Shown: positions 1-9,063 of the stretch, in pieces
How positions within the stretch are numbered: the stretch's first letter is position 1
Layout of the letters: each line of letters starts with the position of its first letter
Assembly (NCBI GenBank): GCA_017882615.1
Contig: JADGPD010000005.1
Location: 1-64,000, forward strand
Direction: 5' to 3'
DNA from: Thermoleophilia bacterium
GTDB taxonomy: Bacteria; Actinomycetota; Thermoleophilia; Gaiellales; Gaiellaceae
Length of the DNA: 64,000 nucleotides
Notes under the pieces: generated by a model
What the model was told of the DNA's origin: nothing
Database searches by the model: none
Seen by the model: the letters and a program-made list of their open reading frames with translations, nothing else
Program-made: the position numbers and the translations under genes

Positions 1-789
1 GGCGCCGAGTACGAGGAGGCCCTCGCGGAGGCCAAGCGCCAGGGCTATGCGGAGATGGATCCGACCGAGGACGTCTCGGGTGCCGACGCCGCCGCCAAGA
101 TGGCGATTCTGGCGACCGTCGCCTTCGGCTCGCGTGTGACTCTGGGCGACGTCAGTTACGAGGGAGTCGAGCGGATCACCTCGGCGCACGTGGGCGCGGC
201 CAAGCAGATGGACATGGCCGTTCGCCTCGTCGGGCGGGCGACCCTGGTCGAAGGCGGCTACGACGTACGCGTCTCACCGGCGCTCGTCGATCTCGCCCAC
301 CCGCTGGCCTCGGTTGAGGGAGCGTTCAATGCGGTCATGCTCCAAGGCGACGCGATCCGTGAGATCACGCTTGAAGGACCCGGCGCCGGCGGCATCGAGA
401 CCGCCTCGGCGGTGATCGCCGACATGGTCTCGATCATTGGCACCAAGGGCACCGGCTTTCTCCATAACGACGCCTGCTGGCGCAAGATCGACCGGCTTCC
501 GGCCGGCGAGCTCCGCTCGCCCTTCTACCTCCAGATCTCGGTGGACGATCGTCCGGGCGTGCTCGCTCGCGTCGCGGAGCGTTTGGCGGCGCACGGCATC
601 TCGGTTGCGCGTCTCGTCCAGTCTCAGATCGACGGGGGCGCCACTCTCCACGTCATCTCGCACGAGGCGACCTACGGAGCGGTCGAGACCGCCCTTGCGG
701 AGATCAGCGCGCTGCCCGAGAGTCGTGAGATCGCGGCGGCCTTCCCGGTGATCTCGCAACGCGGAATCTCGGAGCTGGGGTGGGCCTGA
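1..789 (+). CDS. hom: Homoserine dehydrogenase, C-terminal part (5' end outside window)
   Basis: NAD(P)-dependent reduction of aspartate semialdehyde to homoserine, the branch-point step to threonine and methionine. The frame is open from base 1, so the N-terminal nucleotide-binding domain lies off the left edge. What remains is the end of the catalytic domain (the AEMDPTEDVSGADAAAKMAI stretch is typical of the family), the substrate-domain segment, and a C-terminal ACT domain (about the last 80 residues, from RSPFYLQISVDDRPGVLARV) that normally mediates threonine feedback inhibition. thrB follows after 55 bases; thrC, often placed between them in actinobacteria, is absent here. Confidence 0.95.
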   Translation, partial: GAEYEEALAEAKRQGYAEMDPTEDVSGADAAAKMAILATVAFGSRVTLGDVSYEGVERITSAHVGAAKQMDMAVRLVGRATLVEGGYDVRVSPALVDLAHPLASVEGAFNAVMLQGDAIREITLEGPGAGGIETASAVIADMVSIIGTKGTGFLHNDACWRKIDRLPAGELRSPFYLQISVDDRPGVLARVAERLAAHGISVARLVQSQIDGGATLHVISHEATYGAVETALAEISALPESREIAAAFPVISQRGISELGWA

Positions 790-844
790 TGGAGCGCGGC
801 CGCCAGCCAGGCGCAGGCGCCCGCTCGAGCGAAGGCGCCGCGAA

Positions 845-1711
845 GTGACGCTCAATGTCCGAGCCCCGGCGACCAGCGCCAACCTCGGCCCCGGCTTCGA
901 CTGCGCCGGGGTGGCTCTCGAGCTTTGGAACGAGCTCGAAGTGAGCGAGGCAGACGGCGCCGTTGTCGAGGTCGAGGGCGAGGGCGTTTCCGAGACTCCG
1001 AGAGACGCTAATCACCTCGGCCTGCGCGCCTTTTCGTTGATCACCGACACCGAAGGCAAGCGTTTTCGTTTCATCAATCGGATCCCGTTCGCACGAGGGC
1101 TCGGTTCCAGCTCGGCCACGATCGCGCTTGGTCTTGTCGCCGCTTGCCTCTGGGAGGGAGTGGAGCCGGACCCGGCCGAGTTGCTTCCTCTGGCGGTCCG
1201 GCTCGAGCCGCATGCCGACAATATCGCCGCCTGCCTCTACGGAGGCGTCACGCTCGCGTGGGAAGAGGAAGGGCTCTGGCGCTGCCGCCGGATTGCCGAC
1301 TCGCTTCCGCTCGATCTGATCGCGGTCGTTCCGAAGCAAAGCGTGGAGACGATCACGGCACGGGCTGGCCTGCCGGCCGAAGTGCTCCATGCCGACGCCG
1401 CTTTCTCCAGCGGCCGCGCCGCCCTGCTCGGCGCCTCGCTCGCAACCAGCGACGCCCAACTTCTCGCCGCCGCATTCCACGACCGCCTGCACGAGCCGTA
1501 TCGCTCGGCCGCCGCGCCTTTGCTCGGCCAGCTTCAGGAAGAGCCCGCCCGTGGCTCGGTCGGCGTGACGCTTTCGGGCTCGGGCCCGACGATCATCGTC
1601 TGGGCTCGGCACGAAGAGTCCGCGGCCTGCGCAGAGGAGCTGACCGCTCGCTTCCCCGACTGCAAAGTGCTTGCGCTCTCCGTCGCCACCGGCGGAGCGG
1701 GCGCTTTTTGA
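845..1711 (+). CDS. thrB: Homoserine kinase (GHMP family)
   Basis: Phosphorylates homoserine with ATP in the threonine pathway; cytoplasmic. The 288-residue protein is close to the family's usual length. It starts with the GHMP N-terminal signature (APATSANLGPGFDCAG). The glycine/serine-rich ATP loop is PFARGLGSSSATIALG near residue 85, and the third GHMP motif is VTLSGSGPTI near residue 238. The start is GTG. A 19-codon frame (789-848) bridges the end of hom and this GTG through two 4-base overlaps, so the two genes may be translationally coupled. ilvD follows after 16 bases. Confidence 0.95.
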   Translation: MTLNVRAPATSANLGPGFDCAGVALELWNELEVSEADGAVVEVEGEGVSETPRDANHLGLRAFSLITDTEGKRFRFINRIPFARGLGSSSATIALGLVAACLWEGVEPDPAELLPLAVRLEPHADNIAACLYGGVTLAWEEEGLWRCRRIADSLPLDLIAVVPKQSVETITARAGLPAEVLHADAAFSSGRAALLGASLATSDAQLLAAAFHDRLHEPYRSAAAPLLGQLQEEPARGSVGVTLSGSGPTIIVWARHEESAACAEELTARFPDCKVLALSVATGGAGAF

Positions 1712-1727
1712 CCGATCCGGATAGGAC

Positions 1728-3434
1728 ATGAGCCCGAGCCCATACGAACTTCCTTCTGATCCGGCCAAGCGGCGCAGCCACCTTCTCACTGACGGCCCCG
1801 ACCGAGCGCCGGCGCGCGCCTACTTCAAGGCCATCGGGTTCACCGACGACGACCTTGCCAAGCCGCTGGTGGGCATCGCCTCGACCTGGATCGAGACGAT
1901 GCCCTGCAACTACAACCAGCGTGAGCTGGCCGAGCACGTTCGGCGGGGGATTCGAGCTGCCGGCGGCATGCCCGTGGAGTTCAACACCATCGCCGTCTCG
2001 GACGGGGTCACGATGGGCACTCCGGGCATGCGCGGCTCGCTCGTCTCGCGCGAGGTGATCGCCGACTCGATCGAGCTCACCGCCTACAGCCATATGTTCG
2101 ACGGGCTGGTCTGCCTGGTCGGCTGCGACAAGACCATTCCGGCGGCCGTGATGGCCCTGCTCCGGCTCGACATTCCGGGGCTAGTGCTCTACAACGGCTC
2201 GATTGCGCCCGGCCGCTGGCACGGCAGGGACGTGACCATTCAAGACGTGTTCGAGGCGGTCGGAACGCATGCCGTCGGGAAGATGACCGACAGCGATTTG
2301 CACGAATTGGAGACACTCGCCTGCCCGGGCGCCGGCGCCTGCGGCGGTCAGTTCACGGCCAACACGATGTCGATGGCGCTCGACTTCCTCGGCATCAGCC
2401 CGGGCGGGCTGAACGAGGTGCCGGCGACGGCCCGGGGAAAGAACGCCGCCGCCTACAGCGCCGGCGAGCTGGTGATGAGGCTCGTGCGCGAGAACATCAC
2501 TCCCAGGCAAATCGTGACGCGCGAGGCGCTCGAAAACGCGATCACCTCGGTGGCCGCGAGCGGCGGCTCCACCAACGGCGTCCTGCACCTGCTCGCAATC
2601 GCGCGCGAGGCCGGGGTGCCGCTCGAGATCGACGACTTCGACTCGATCGCAGCACGCACACCGATCATCGCCAACTTGAAACCCGGCGGCGACTTCGTCG
2701 CCACGGATCTCTGGGACGCGGGCGGCTGCGCCCTCGTTGCCCGCGAGCTGGCCAAGCGCGATCTCCTGCACTTGAGCGCACGCAACGTGGACGGGCGAAC
2801 GATGGGCGAGATCGCTCTCTCCGGGCAGGAGTCAGAGGGCCAGCACGTTGTCGCCCCGGTCGACGCGCCCTTCAAGAGCAGGGGCGGCTTCGCCATCCTG
2901 CGCGGGAACCTGGCCCCCGAGGGCTGCGTGGTCAAGCTGGCGGGGCACGAGCGCACTCTCCATCGCGGCCCGGCGCGTGTATTCGACTCCGAGGAGGATT
3001 GCTTCGCGGCCGTCAAGGCCGGCAAGGTGGGCGCCGGCGACGTGGTAGTGATCCGTTACGAAGGCCCGGCCGGTGGCCCCGGAATGCGCGAGATGCTCGC
3101 AGTCACCGCAGCCATCGCCGGGGAAGGGCTGGACGATTCGGTCGCGCTCATTACTGACGGGCGCTTCTCGGGCGCCACGCACGGATTCATGGCTGCGCAC
3201 GTCTCTCCCGAGGCCGCTCGCCGCGGCCCGATCGCGGCCTTGCGCGAAAACGACGTGATCATTCTCGATGTCGAGGCGCGTGAGCTGAGAGTCGAGCTTT
3301 CAGACGACGAGATCGAGGCTCGCATGGCTACCTGGAAGGCGCCGGAACCGCGCTATTCGAGCGGCGTCTTCGCCAAGTACGCGGCGCTCGTAAGCTCGGC
3401 CTCCGAGGGAGCTGTCACCCGCCCGACCATCTAG
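1728..3434 (+). CDS. ilvD: Dihydroxy-acid dehydratase
   Basis: Dehydrates 2,3-dihydroxy-isovalerate or -methylvalerate to the 2-keto acids in valine and isoleucine synthesis. The 568 residues match the usual full length. Iron-sulfur and Mg ligands are visible: CDKTIPA near residue 130 and the [14 protein letters not shown] segment near residue 200. The C-terminal GGPGMREM and [11 protein letters not shown] motifs, conserved in the IlvD/Edd family, are also present. The ATG is preceded by an AGGA-type site. It sits directly behind thrB and is probably in the same transcript, which joins aspartate-family and branched-chain synthesis. Confidence 0.96.
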   Translation: MSPSPYELPSDPAKRRSHLLTDGPDRAPARAYFKAIGFTDDDLAKPLVGIASTWIETMPCNYNQRELAEHVRRGIRAAGGMPVEFNTIAVSDGVTMGTPGMRGSLVSREVIADSIELTAYSHMFDGLVCLVGCDKTIPAAVMALLRLDIPGLVLYNGSIAPGRWHGRDVTIQDVFEAVGTHAVGKMTDSDLHELETLACPGAGACGGQFTANTMSMALDFLGISPGGLNEVPATARGKNAAAYSAGELVMRLVRENITPRQIVTREALENAITSVAASGGSTNGVLHLLAIAREAGVPLEIDDFDSIAARTPIIANLKPGGDFVATDLWDAGGCALVARELAKRDLLHLSARNVDGRTMGEIALSGQESEGQHVVAPVDAPFKSRGGFAILRGNLAPEGCVVKLAGHERTLHRGPARVFDSEEDCFAAVKAGKVGAGDVVVIRYEGPAGGPGMREMLAVTAAIAGEGLDDSVALITDGRFSGATHGFMAAHVSPEAARRGPIAALRENDVIILDVEARELRVELSDDEIEARMATWKAPEPRYSSGVFAKYAALVSSASEGAVTRPTI

Positions 3435-3499
3435 GCCGTAGCGCCGCGAAAAATCCTTCAAGCTTCGGAGCCCGCGAGCCGAAAAGAAAGTGACGGCCT

Positions 3500-4645
3500 A
3501 TGCAGTCAATCGGCTCTGCACGCTTTTCCTGGCGGTCGGAGAAGGGACAAGACCTTTCCGGCGATCTGCACGATGCCGTTAAAACGGCATCCGGCGCGAC
3601 ACAGGAAGAGGGAAAAGATGAGCCCGAACAGGAAGAGGATTCTCCGGCGCCGCCCGAGGCCGCAGCCGAAGTAACACCGCCGATGAACAGCCCAAGTCCG
3701 AACGGCTCTCTTTCCCCGGCGCTGATCGATCAGATGCCCGCGATGCTCTGGGCGATCGACGGCAATCTGCGCTTCACGAGCTGTCGCGGCGGAGCGCTGG
3801 CCGATCTGGGGCTCGCCCCCGACGGCCTCGTAGGCCTGACCCTGTTCGAGTTCTTCCAGACCGAGGACACGGCCTTCACGCCGATCGCCGCGACCTTGAA
3901 CGCGCTGCGCGGCGAAACCGTCAATTACGAGCTTGACTGGGGCACCCGCGTGTATCGGGTGCGGGTCGGACCGAACAAAGACGGCGCAGGCCAGATCGCG
4001 GGCACCGTCTCCGTGGTCTTCGACATCAGCGATGTCCGCCGCGAAGAGGCGATGATGTTGAGCGAGGGCGAGTTCCTGCGCAAGATCGCCGAGAACATGC
4101 CCGACGCGGTCGTGCTCGTGGACGGGGAAGGACGCTTCCTTTACGCGTCACCGTCCTGCGCCGAAGAATTGGGATACGACTTTCAGGCGCTGGCCGGAGT
4201 CAACTTCCTCTCGCTGATCGAGCCCGAGGATCTGGCTATCGCCCAGGACGCTATCGGCGACGTCTACCGCGGCGACTCCTACCCCTTTGCCGTGCGCATG
4301 AGGCGGGCCGACGGCAGCTGGGCCCTGATGGAGACGATGGCGACCGCCGTCACCACCACCGAGGGTATTCGCCTGCTGCTGGTGAGCATGCGCGATGTCA
4401 GCGAAGAAAAACGCTCCGGTGAGTACGTGCACCTCAACCGGCGCATGGCCGAGTTCAAGCACAAGGCCCAGGAGACGGCCGAGAACCTGCGCCAACTCCT
4501 GGTCACGATCGAGCGCGGTGACTCTGTCAGTACCACCGAGGCCCAGCTCGCGCAGGTGCTCACAAACGTCGAGCAGCCTCCTCACCCCGCGCAGGTGCCT
4601 ACGAACTTCGCACAGCCTCCCGAGCCTCCCGGGATCGCCGGCTAG
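3500..4645 (+). CDS. Double PAS-domain protein without output domain
   Basis: A 381-residue soluble sensor-like protein. After a charged N-terminus (about 70 residues rich in Glu/Pro) come two PAS domains: one from about residue 75 (LIDQMPAMLWAIDGNLRF) ending in FDISDVRREEA, and one from about residue 190 (IAENMPDAVVLVDGEGRFLY) ending in MRDVSEEKRSG. A short helical segment (MAEFKHKAQETAENLRQLL) and a Pro-rich tail follow. No kinase, GGDEF, EAL or HTH domain follows, so it presumably acts through a partner. The first in-frame ATG was taken as start; a later start is possible because the N-terminus is low complexity. Convergent with the next gene. Confidence 0.7.
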   Translation: MQSIGSARFSWRSEKGQDLSGDLHDAVKTASGATQEEGKDEPEQEEDSPAPPEAAAEVTPPMNSPSPNGSLSPALIDQMPAMLWAIDGNLRFTSCRGGALADLGLAPDGLVGLTLFEFFQTEDTAFTPIAATLNALRGETVNYELDWGTRVYRVRVGPNKDGAGQIAGTVSVVFDISDVRREEAMMLSEGEFLRKIAENMPDAVVLVDGEGRFLYASPSCAEELGYDFQALAGVNFLSLIEPEDLAIAQDAIGDVYRGDSYPFAVRMRRADGSWALMETMATAVTTTEGIRLLLVSMRDVSEEKRSGEYVHLNRRMAEFKHKAQETAENLRQLLVTIERGDSVSTTEAQLAQVLTNVEQPPHPAQVPTNFAQPPEPPGIAG

Positions 4646-4684
4646 CGCCCCGCGCTTCGCACGCTGCGGATCTGAACGAGGCGA

Positions 4685-5629
4685 TTACCGCGCCGGCGCC
4701 GGCGGATTGAACTCGGACAGGTAGGCGGCCCATGGTCGGAACCCGATCACCGAAGCCTCGCGAAGCAGCGACGAATCGGATAGGTAGAGAACCGGATCTC
4801 CCTTTGTATCCACTACCTCGAGCTTGGTGCCGACGAGAGCGCCGGAGAATCCGTCACTCAGAATCTTAGACAGGCGCGGGTAAGTGAAGAAGAACGCATC
4901 CGGCTTGTCTGTCACTACGCGAACCTCCGCCGCCGCACTGTGCCCGAAGCGCGGCAGCGATACGCTCAGCGATTTCACGTAGGGCAGGGCTTTGCTCTTC
5001 GTCAGCACGCGCTCGCGCGCGCCTGACAGATCAGCGGGAGCGATGATCGCCCGGCCGGTGTCGGAGATGTTGGCCGGGTGAGATTCGCGGCTCAGCGCGA
5101 CGGTGCCGTCCGGATTCTTGCTCTCGACCTCGGAGACGATCATGCTCAATCCTCTTCGACCGGCCTGGAGAGACTCGTTCTCGTATATCGCCGCCGCCGT
5201 GAGCGCCAGCCAGTTGGCTCGTTGCGTAGCGAGGGCGCGTGGGTCGTCGAACGCGCGGGCGCCCGTTGCCGCTCGAATGCCCACGGTCACCTTTAGCGCG
5301 CCGTAGGGGTCGCCGTCCACCTCGGAGAACTGGCCTCGGATGCCGAAGATCTCCGGATTGGCGGCGAAGGGCTGGCTCGCCGCGATCGCCTTCCAGATCT
5401 CCGGCGGAGATGGCGAGCTGACGGTAGATGAGCGGCCGGGAGCGAACGCCACGAGCAGCGATAGCCACAAGGCGATGACCGCCGCCGGTACGGCTCCGAC
5501 GAGAACTCTGCGGCGCCAGCCGAGTGTCGCAACGTGGTTATACGCTCGAGCGCGAGTCTCTCCGCTTCGCACCAGCACGTCGTTCCAGTCGCGGGGCGTG
5601 TTGTCGAACGGCGGAACCGCTTCGTCCAA
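4685..5629 (-). CDS. Single-pass membrane protein of a sigma-factor pair
   Basis: 314 residues. A cytoplasmic N-terminus of about 45 residues (WNDVLVRSGETRARAYNH region) precedes one transmembrane helix (about residues 46-66, VLVGAVPAAVIALWLSLLVA). A roughly 245-residue extracytoplasmic domain with no recognised signature follows. The start is TTG, 26 bases after the stop of the upstream sigma-factor gene, so the two form an operon. That order and topology are typical of a membrane-anchored regulator or sensor of an ECF-type sigma factor, but I see no zinc-binding anti-sigma motif (HxxxCxxC). Assignment as the cognate anti-sigma factor is inference. Confidence 0.6.
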   Translation of the reverse strand: MDEAVPPFDNTPRDWNDVLVRSGETRARAYNHVATLGWRRRVLVGAVPAAVIALWLSLLVAFAPGRSSTVSSPSPPEIWKAIAASQPFAANPEIFGIRGQFSEVDGDPYGALKVTVGIRAATGARAFDDPRALATQRANWLALTAAAIYENESLQAGRRGLSMIVSEVESKNPDGTVALSRESHPANISDTGRAIIAPADLSGARERVLTKSKALPYVKSLSVSLPRFGHSAAAEVRVVTDKPDAFFFTYPRLSKILSDGFSGALVGTKLEVVDTKGDPVLYLSDSSLLREASVIGFRPWAAYLSEFNPPAPAR

Positions 5630-5655
5630 CTTCTTCGCAATGGACGGTGACCAGA

Positions 5656-6189
5656 CTACGGTGAAACCCCCTCGAGTAGCTCCTGCAACAGGGGGTGCGC
5701 CTGGTTGAGCGTGGCGCTTACCGTACGCTCGCTGATCGCCAGCACGTGCGCGATCGTCGGGTTGTCAAAATCGGCGTAGTAGCGTAGGAAGACGACGAGT
5801 CGCTGTCGTTCGGAAAGCTCCGCCAGCGCGTTCAGGATCTCGCTTCGAGCTCCATCTCCGTGAGTTGCGAGACCGCCGTTTTGAGTCTCGCCCTCGGGCC
5901 CGGCGCCGTCGTAAGCGAGCAGGCGGGCGCGCACGTCGCGCGCTTCGTTGACGACGATGCGCCAGGCCCAGGCATCGAGCGACCCGTCGCCGAGGTAATC
6001 GGCCCGGCGCCGGACGGCTGTCGAGAATCCCGCTTGAACGGCATTCAGCGCCGCCTCGCGATCGCCGACGATCGCTGCTGCAACCCGGCGGAGCCTGGTG
6101 ACGCTCCTGCGATAGACGGCCTCGATCTGCTCGAGATCGGCCCCCTCGGGGCTTCGCCGGCCGAGACGCGTCCTCGCGCGATTCCTCAT
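5656..6189 (-). CDS. ECF-like RNA polymerase sigma factor
   Basis: Region 2 is visible (YRRSVTRLRRVAAAIVGDRE through SLDAWAWRIVVNEARDVRAR). Region 4 has the usual helix-turn-helix (LSERQRLVVFLRYYADFDNP, then IAHVLAISERTVSATLNQA). At about 177 residues from the chosen start it has ordinary ECF size. The frame stays open up to 6309, but that would abut the divergent leuC start. The ATG at 6189 gives a protein beginning just before region 2 and leaves about 120 bases for two promoters. No strong Shine-Dalgarno supports either start. The membrane protein downstream is its probable partner. Confidence 0.75.
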   Translation of the reverse strand: MRNRARTRLGRRSPEGADLEQIEAVYRRSVTRLRRVAAAIVGDREAALNAVQAGFSTAVRRRADYLGDGSLDAWAWRIVVNEARDVRARLLAYDGAGPEGETQNGGLATHGDGARSEILNALAELSERQRLVVFLRYYADFDNPTIAHVLAISERTVSATLNQAHPLLQELLEGVSP

Positions 6190-6308
6190 ACGTATATGAC
6201 ACGTGACGCGGCGATTTCCTTTAGTCGGAAGGTAAACTTTTGTCGCGGGCTGTGAGCCGCGCAGGATCTGAGCGCTGCTTTCCTCGCCGTCGCTAGGCTT
6301 ACGGCTCA

Positions 6309-7571
6309 ATGGGCTATACGGTCGCCGAGAAGATCCTGCTCAGCCACTCCGACGCCGATCGCGTCGAGCCGGGGCAGGTCGTCATGGTCCGTTGCGACGT
6401 CGTGCTGGCCAACGACGTGACCGGGCCGGTCGCCTTCCGGCAGATGGAGAAGATGGGCACCAGTGCCGTCTTCGATCCTTCGAAGGTCGTGATGGTCGCC
6501 GATCACTTCGCGCCGGCCAAGGACGAGCGCTCGGCGATCCTGATCAAGCGCCTGAAGGACTGGTCGCTCGAGCACGGCGTCGTCTTCTACGATCAGGGAC
6601 GCGGCGGCATCGAGCACACGCTGCTCGTGCAGGAGGGCTGGGTCGTACCGGGGTCGGTGATCGTGGGCGGCGACTCGCACACCTGCACCCACGGTGCAAT
6701 GGGCGCCTTCTCGTCCGGGCTCGGCTCAACCGACATCGCCTATTGCCTCGTCTTCGGCGAGTTCTGGCAGGCGGTGCCGGGAACTATTCAGGTGACTGTT
6801 AGCGGCGAGAAGGGACACTTTGTCACGGGCAAGGACGTGATTCTTGCCGTGATCGGCCAGATCGGCGCCGGCGGCGGTACAGGCAACGTGCTCGAGTTTG
6901 TAGGCCCCGGCGTGCAGTCGCTCTCGATCGACGAGCGCCTGGCCGTTTCCAATCTCGCCGTCGAGGCCGGCTCGGAGACGGGCATCTTTCCGGCCGACGA
7001 TCAGACGGCGGCCTACTTGGACGGGCGCACCGAAAAGGCCTGGCAGCCGGTTCACTCTGATCCGGACGCGAGCTACTCGCGCCGGATAGCGGTGGACTTC
7101 GACCGGCTGGGGCCGCTGGTCGCCAAGCCGCACAACCCCGAGAACGTGGTCCCTGTGAGCGAGATCGTCGGGACGCCGATTCATCAGGTCGTGGTCGGCA
7201 ACTGCTCCAACGGGACGATGACCGACCTGCGCCAGGCGGCCGAGATGGTCAAGGGCAAGCGGGTGCACGAGCGAACGCGCATGATCGTCGTGCCCGCGAC
7301 GCAGGAGATCTACCGCCAGGCCGTTGCCGAAGGGCTCGTGGACATCCTCGTCGAGGCCGGCGCTTCGATCTCGACGCCGACCTGCGGGCCTTGCTTCGGC
7401 GGCCACACCGGCGCGCTCGCGCCCGGCGAGAACGCGCTCGCGACCATCAACAGAAACTTCAAGGGCCGCTCCGGCTCTCCGGAAGCCAGCGTCTATCTCG
7501 GCAATGCGTACGTAGCAGCCGCCGCGGCGATTGCGGGCGAGATCGTCAACCCGGCAGAGGTGGCATCGTGA
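6309..7571 (+). CDS. leuC: 3-isopropylmalate dehydratase large subunit
   Basis: With LeuD isomerises 2- to 3-isopropylmalate in leucine synthesis, using a [4Fe-4S] cluster. The 420-residue length is that of the compact archaeal/thermophile-like LeuC subtype rather than the roughly 470-residue enterobacterial one. Seen motifs: GGDSHTCTHGAMGAFSSGLG (about residue 118), VGNCSNGTMTDLRQAAEM (about 297) and TCGPCFGGHTG (about 357), which supply the cluster cysteines. No clear Shine-Dalgarno precedes the ATG. The next gene starts at GTG within the stop (GTGA overlap), so leuC, leuD and leuB are translationally coupled. Confidence 0.95.
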   Translation: MGYTVAEKILLSHSDADRVEPGQVVMVRCDVVLANDVTGPVAFRQMEKMGTSAVFDPSKVVMVADHFAPAKDERSAILIKRLKDWSLEHGVVFYDQGRGGIEHTLLVQEGWVVPGSVIVGGDSHTCTHGAMGAFSSGLGSTDIAYCLVFGEFWQAVPGTIQVTVSGEKGHFVTGKDVILAVIGQIGAGGGTGNVLEFVGPGVQSLSIDERLAVSNLAVEAGSETGIFPADDQTAAYLDGRTEKAWQPVHSDPDASYSRRIAVDFDRLGPLVAKPHNPENVVPVSEIVGTPIHQVVVGNCSNGTMTDLRQAAEMVKGKRVHERTRMIVVPATQEIYRQAVAEGLVDILVEAGASISTPTCGPCFGGHTGALAPGENALATINRNFKGRSGSPEASVYLGNAYVAAAAAIAGEIVNPAEVAS

Positions 7572-8062
7572 TCGCCGCCGGCAAAGCGGTCTTGGTTCCA
7601 GGGACAAACATCGACACCGATGTTCTGTACCCCGGCATCTACCTGAATATCGACGACCCGGAGCAGATGAAGCCCTACCTGTTCGAAGGTCTCGATCCGG
7701 CGCTGCGCGACCAGCTCGACGGCGATACCGTTCTCGTCGTGGGCGAGAACTTCGGCATGGGCTCCTCGCGTGAGCACGTACCGCTGGCGATGAAGGCCTG
7801 GGGCGTGCGTTGCGTCGTCGGGTCGAGTTTCGCGCGCATCTTCTATCGCAACTGCATCAACCTGGCTCTGCCGGCGATCACCTGCCCCGATGCCGTCAAG
7901 GCGGCCAAGCCGGGCTCGCAGATCTCGGTCGATGCGGCCGCCGGCAAGGTGACCGTGGACGGCCGGGAGTTCACAGCTGCGCCGGTACCGCCGTTCATGC
8001 TCGAGATGCTCGAGCGCGGCGGTCTCATTCCCTGGGCTCAACACAAGCTGGCGCAGTCGTGA
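7568..8062 (+). CDS. leuD: 3-isopropylmalate dehydratase small subunit
   Basis: Swivelling-domain partner of LeuC. The 164-residue protein begins at a GTG that overlaps the leuC stop by four bases. Family marks: [15 protein letters not shown] near the N-terminus, the substrate-recognition segment [15 protein letters not shown] near residue 60, and [17 protein letters not shown] near residue 90. Length is that of the short archaeal-type subunit, consistent with the short LeuC. The stop overlaps the leuB GTG in the same GTGA manner. Confidence 0.95.
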   Translation: MIAAGKAVLVPGTNIDTDVLYPGIYLNIDDPEQMKPYLFEGLDPALRDQLDGDTVLVVGENFGMGSSREHVPLAMKAWGVRCVVGSSFARIFYRNCINLALPAITCPDAVKAAKPGSQISVDAAAGKVTVDGREFTAAPVPPFMLEMLERGGLIPWAQHKLAQS

Positions 8063-9042
8063 AAGTCGTTTGCCTGCCGGGTGACGGAATCGGCCCCGAG
8101 GTAATGGAGGCCGCTATGCGCGTGCTCGAGCCGCTGCCGCTCGAGCTGGAGACGCAACCGTTCGGCGGCGAGGCGATCGCCAAGTTCGGCACGCCGCTCC
8201 CGGTCGCGACGCTCGAGGCCTGCAAGCAGGCCGACGCGGTCTTGCTCGGCGCGATCGGGCTGCCGAAGTACGACGGCGCCGCGTTGAGGCCCGAGCAGGG
8301 CCTGATCGAGCTGCGCGGCGAGCTCGACGTCTACGCGAATCTTCGACCCTCGAGCGACGGCGAAAAAGTCGACCTGCTGATCGTGCGCGAGCTCGTCGGC
8401 GGCATCTACTACGGCCGCCGCGGCCGCACCGAAGACGGAGTGGTCTTCGACACCTGCGAATACACCGAGCCCCAGATCGAGCGCATCGCCCGGCGCGGCT
8501 TCGAGCTGGCGCGGAAGCGGAGCAAGCGGCTGACCTGCGTCGACAAGGCGAACGTGCTTGCCACCTCGCGGCTCTGGCGCCACGTCGTCGAGCGAGTCAA
8601 GAGCGACTACTCGGACGTCGAAGTGCAGTACATGCTGGTGGACAACGCGGCCATGCAAATTGCCCGCGCCGCCGAGCAGTTCGACGTGATCGTGACCGAG
8701 AACATGTTCGGCGACATCCTCTCCGACCTGGCCGCCGCGGTCACGGGCGGGCTTGGGCTCGCGGCCTCGGCCTCGCTCGCGGACGGAGGCCCCGGCCTGT
8801 TCGAGCCGGTGCACGGCTCGGCGCCGGATATTGCCGGAAAGGGAATCGCCAATCCCACCGCAATGCTGCGCTCGGTGGCGATGATGCTCGAGCACGCCTT
8901 CGGCGAGGAGACGGCTGCGCGTGAACTCGAGCAGGCGGTCGAGGCGGCCATCCGCGAGACGCCCACGATCGACCTCGGCGGAACGGCTGGAACGCGCGAG
9001 TTCACCGACAAGGTCGTAGAGGCGCTCGGCCGCGAAGACTGA
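8059..9042 (+). CDS. leuB: 3-isopropylmalate dehydrogenase
   Basis: NAD-dependent oxidative decarboxylation of 3-isopropylmalate. The start is a GTG inside the leuD stop; translation from there gives 327 residues beginning [14 protein letters not shown], the standard N-terminus. Other marks: the substrate loop RELVGGIYYGRRG (about residue 114), the Tyr-Lys pair region (KRLTCVDKANVLATSRLW) and the dehydrogenase signature NMFGDILSDLAAAVTGGLGL with GPGLFEPVHGSAPDIAGKG. It ends the leuCDB operon; a convergent gene follows 21 bases later. Confidence 0.95.
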   Translation: MKVVCLPGDGIGPEVMEAAMRVLEPLPLELETQPFGGEAIAKFGTPLPVATLEACKQADAVLLGAIGLPKYDGAALRPEQGLIELRGELDVYANLRPSSDGEKVDLLIVRELVGGIYYGRRGRTEDGVVFDTCEYTEPQIERIARRGFELARKRSKRLTCVDKANVLATSRLWRHVVERVKSDYSDVEVQYMLVDNAAMQIARAAEQFDVIVTENMFGDILSDLAAAVTGGLGLAASASLADGGPGLFEPVHGSAPDIAGKGIANPTAMLRSVAMMLEHAFGEETAARELEQAVEAAIRETPTIDLGGTAGTREFTDKVVEALGRED

Positions 9043-9063
9043 GCGCCTCAGAAACCCCAGCCC

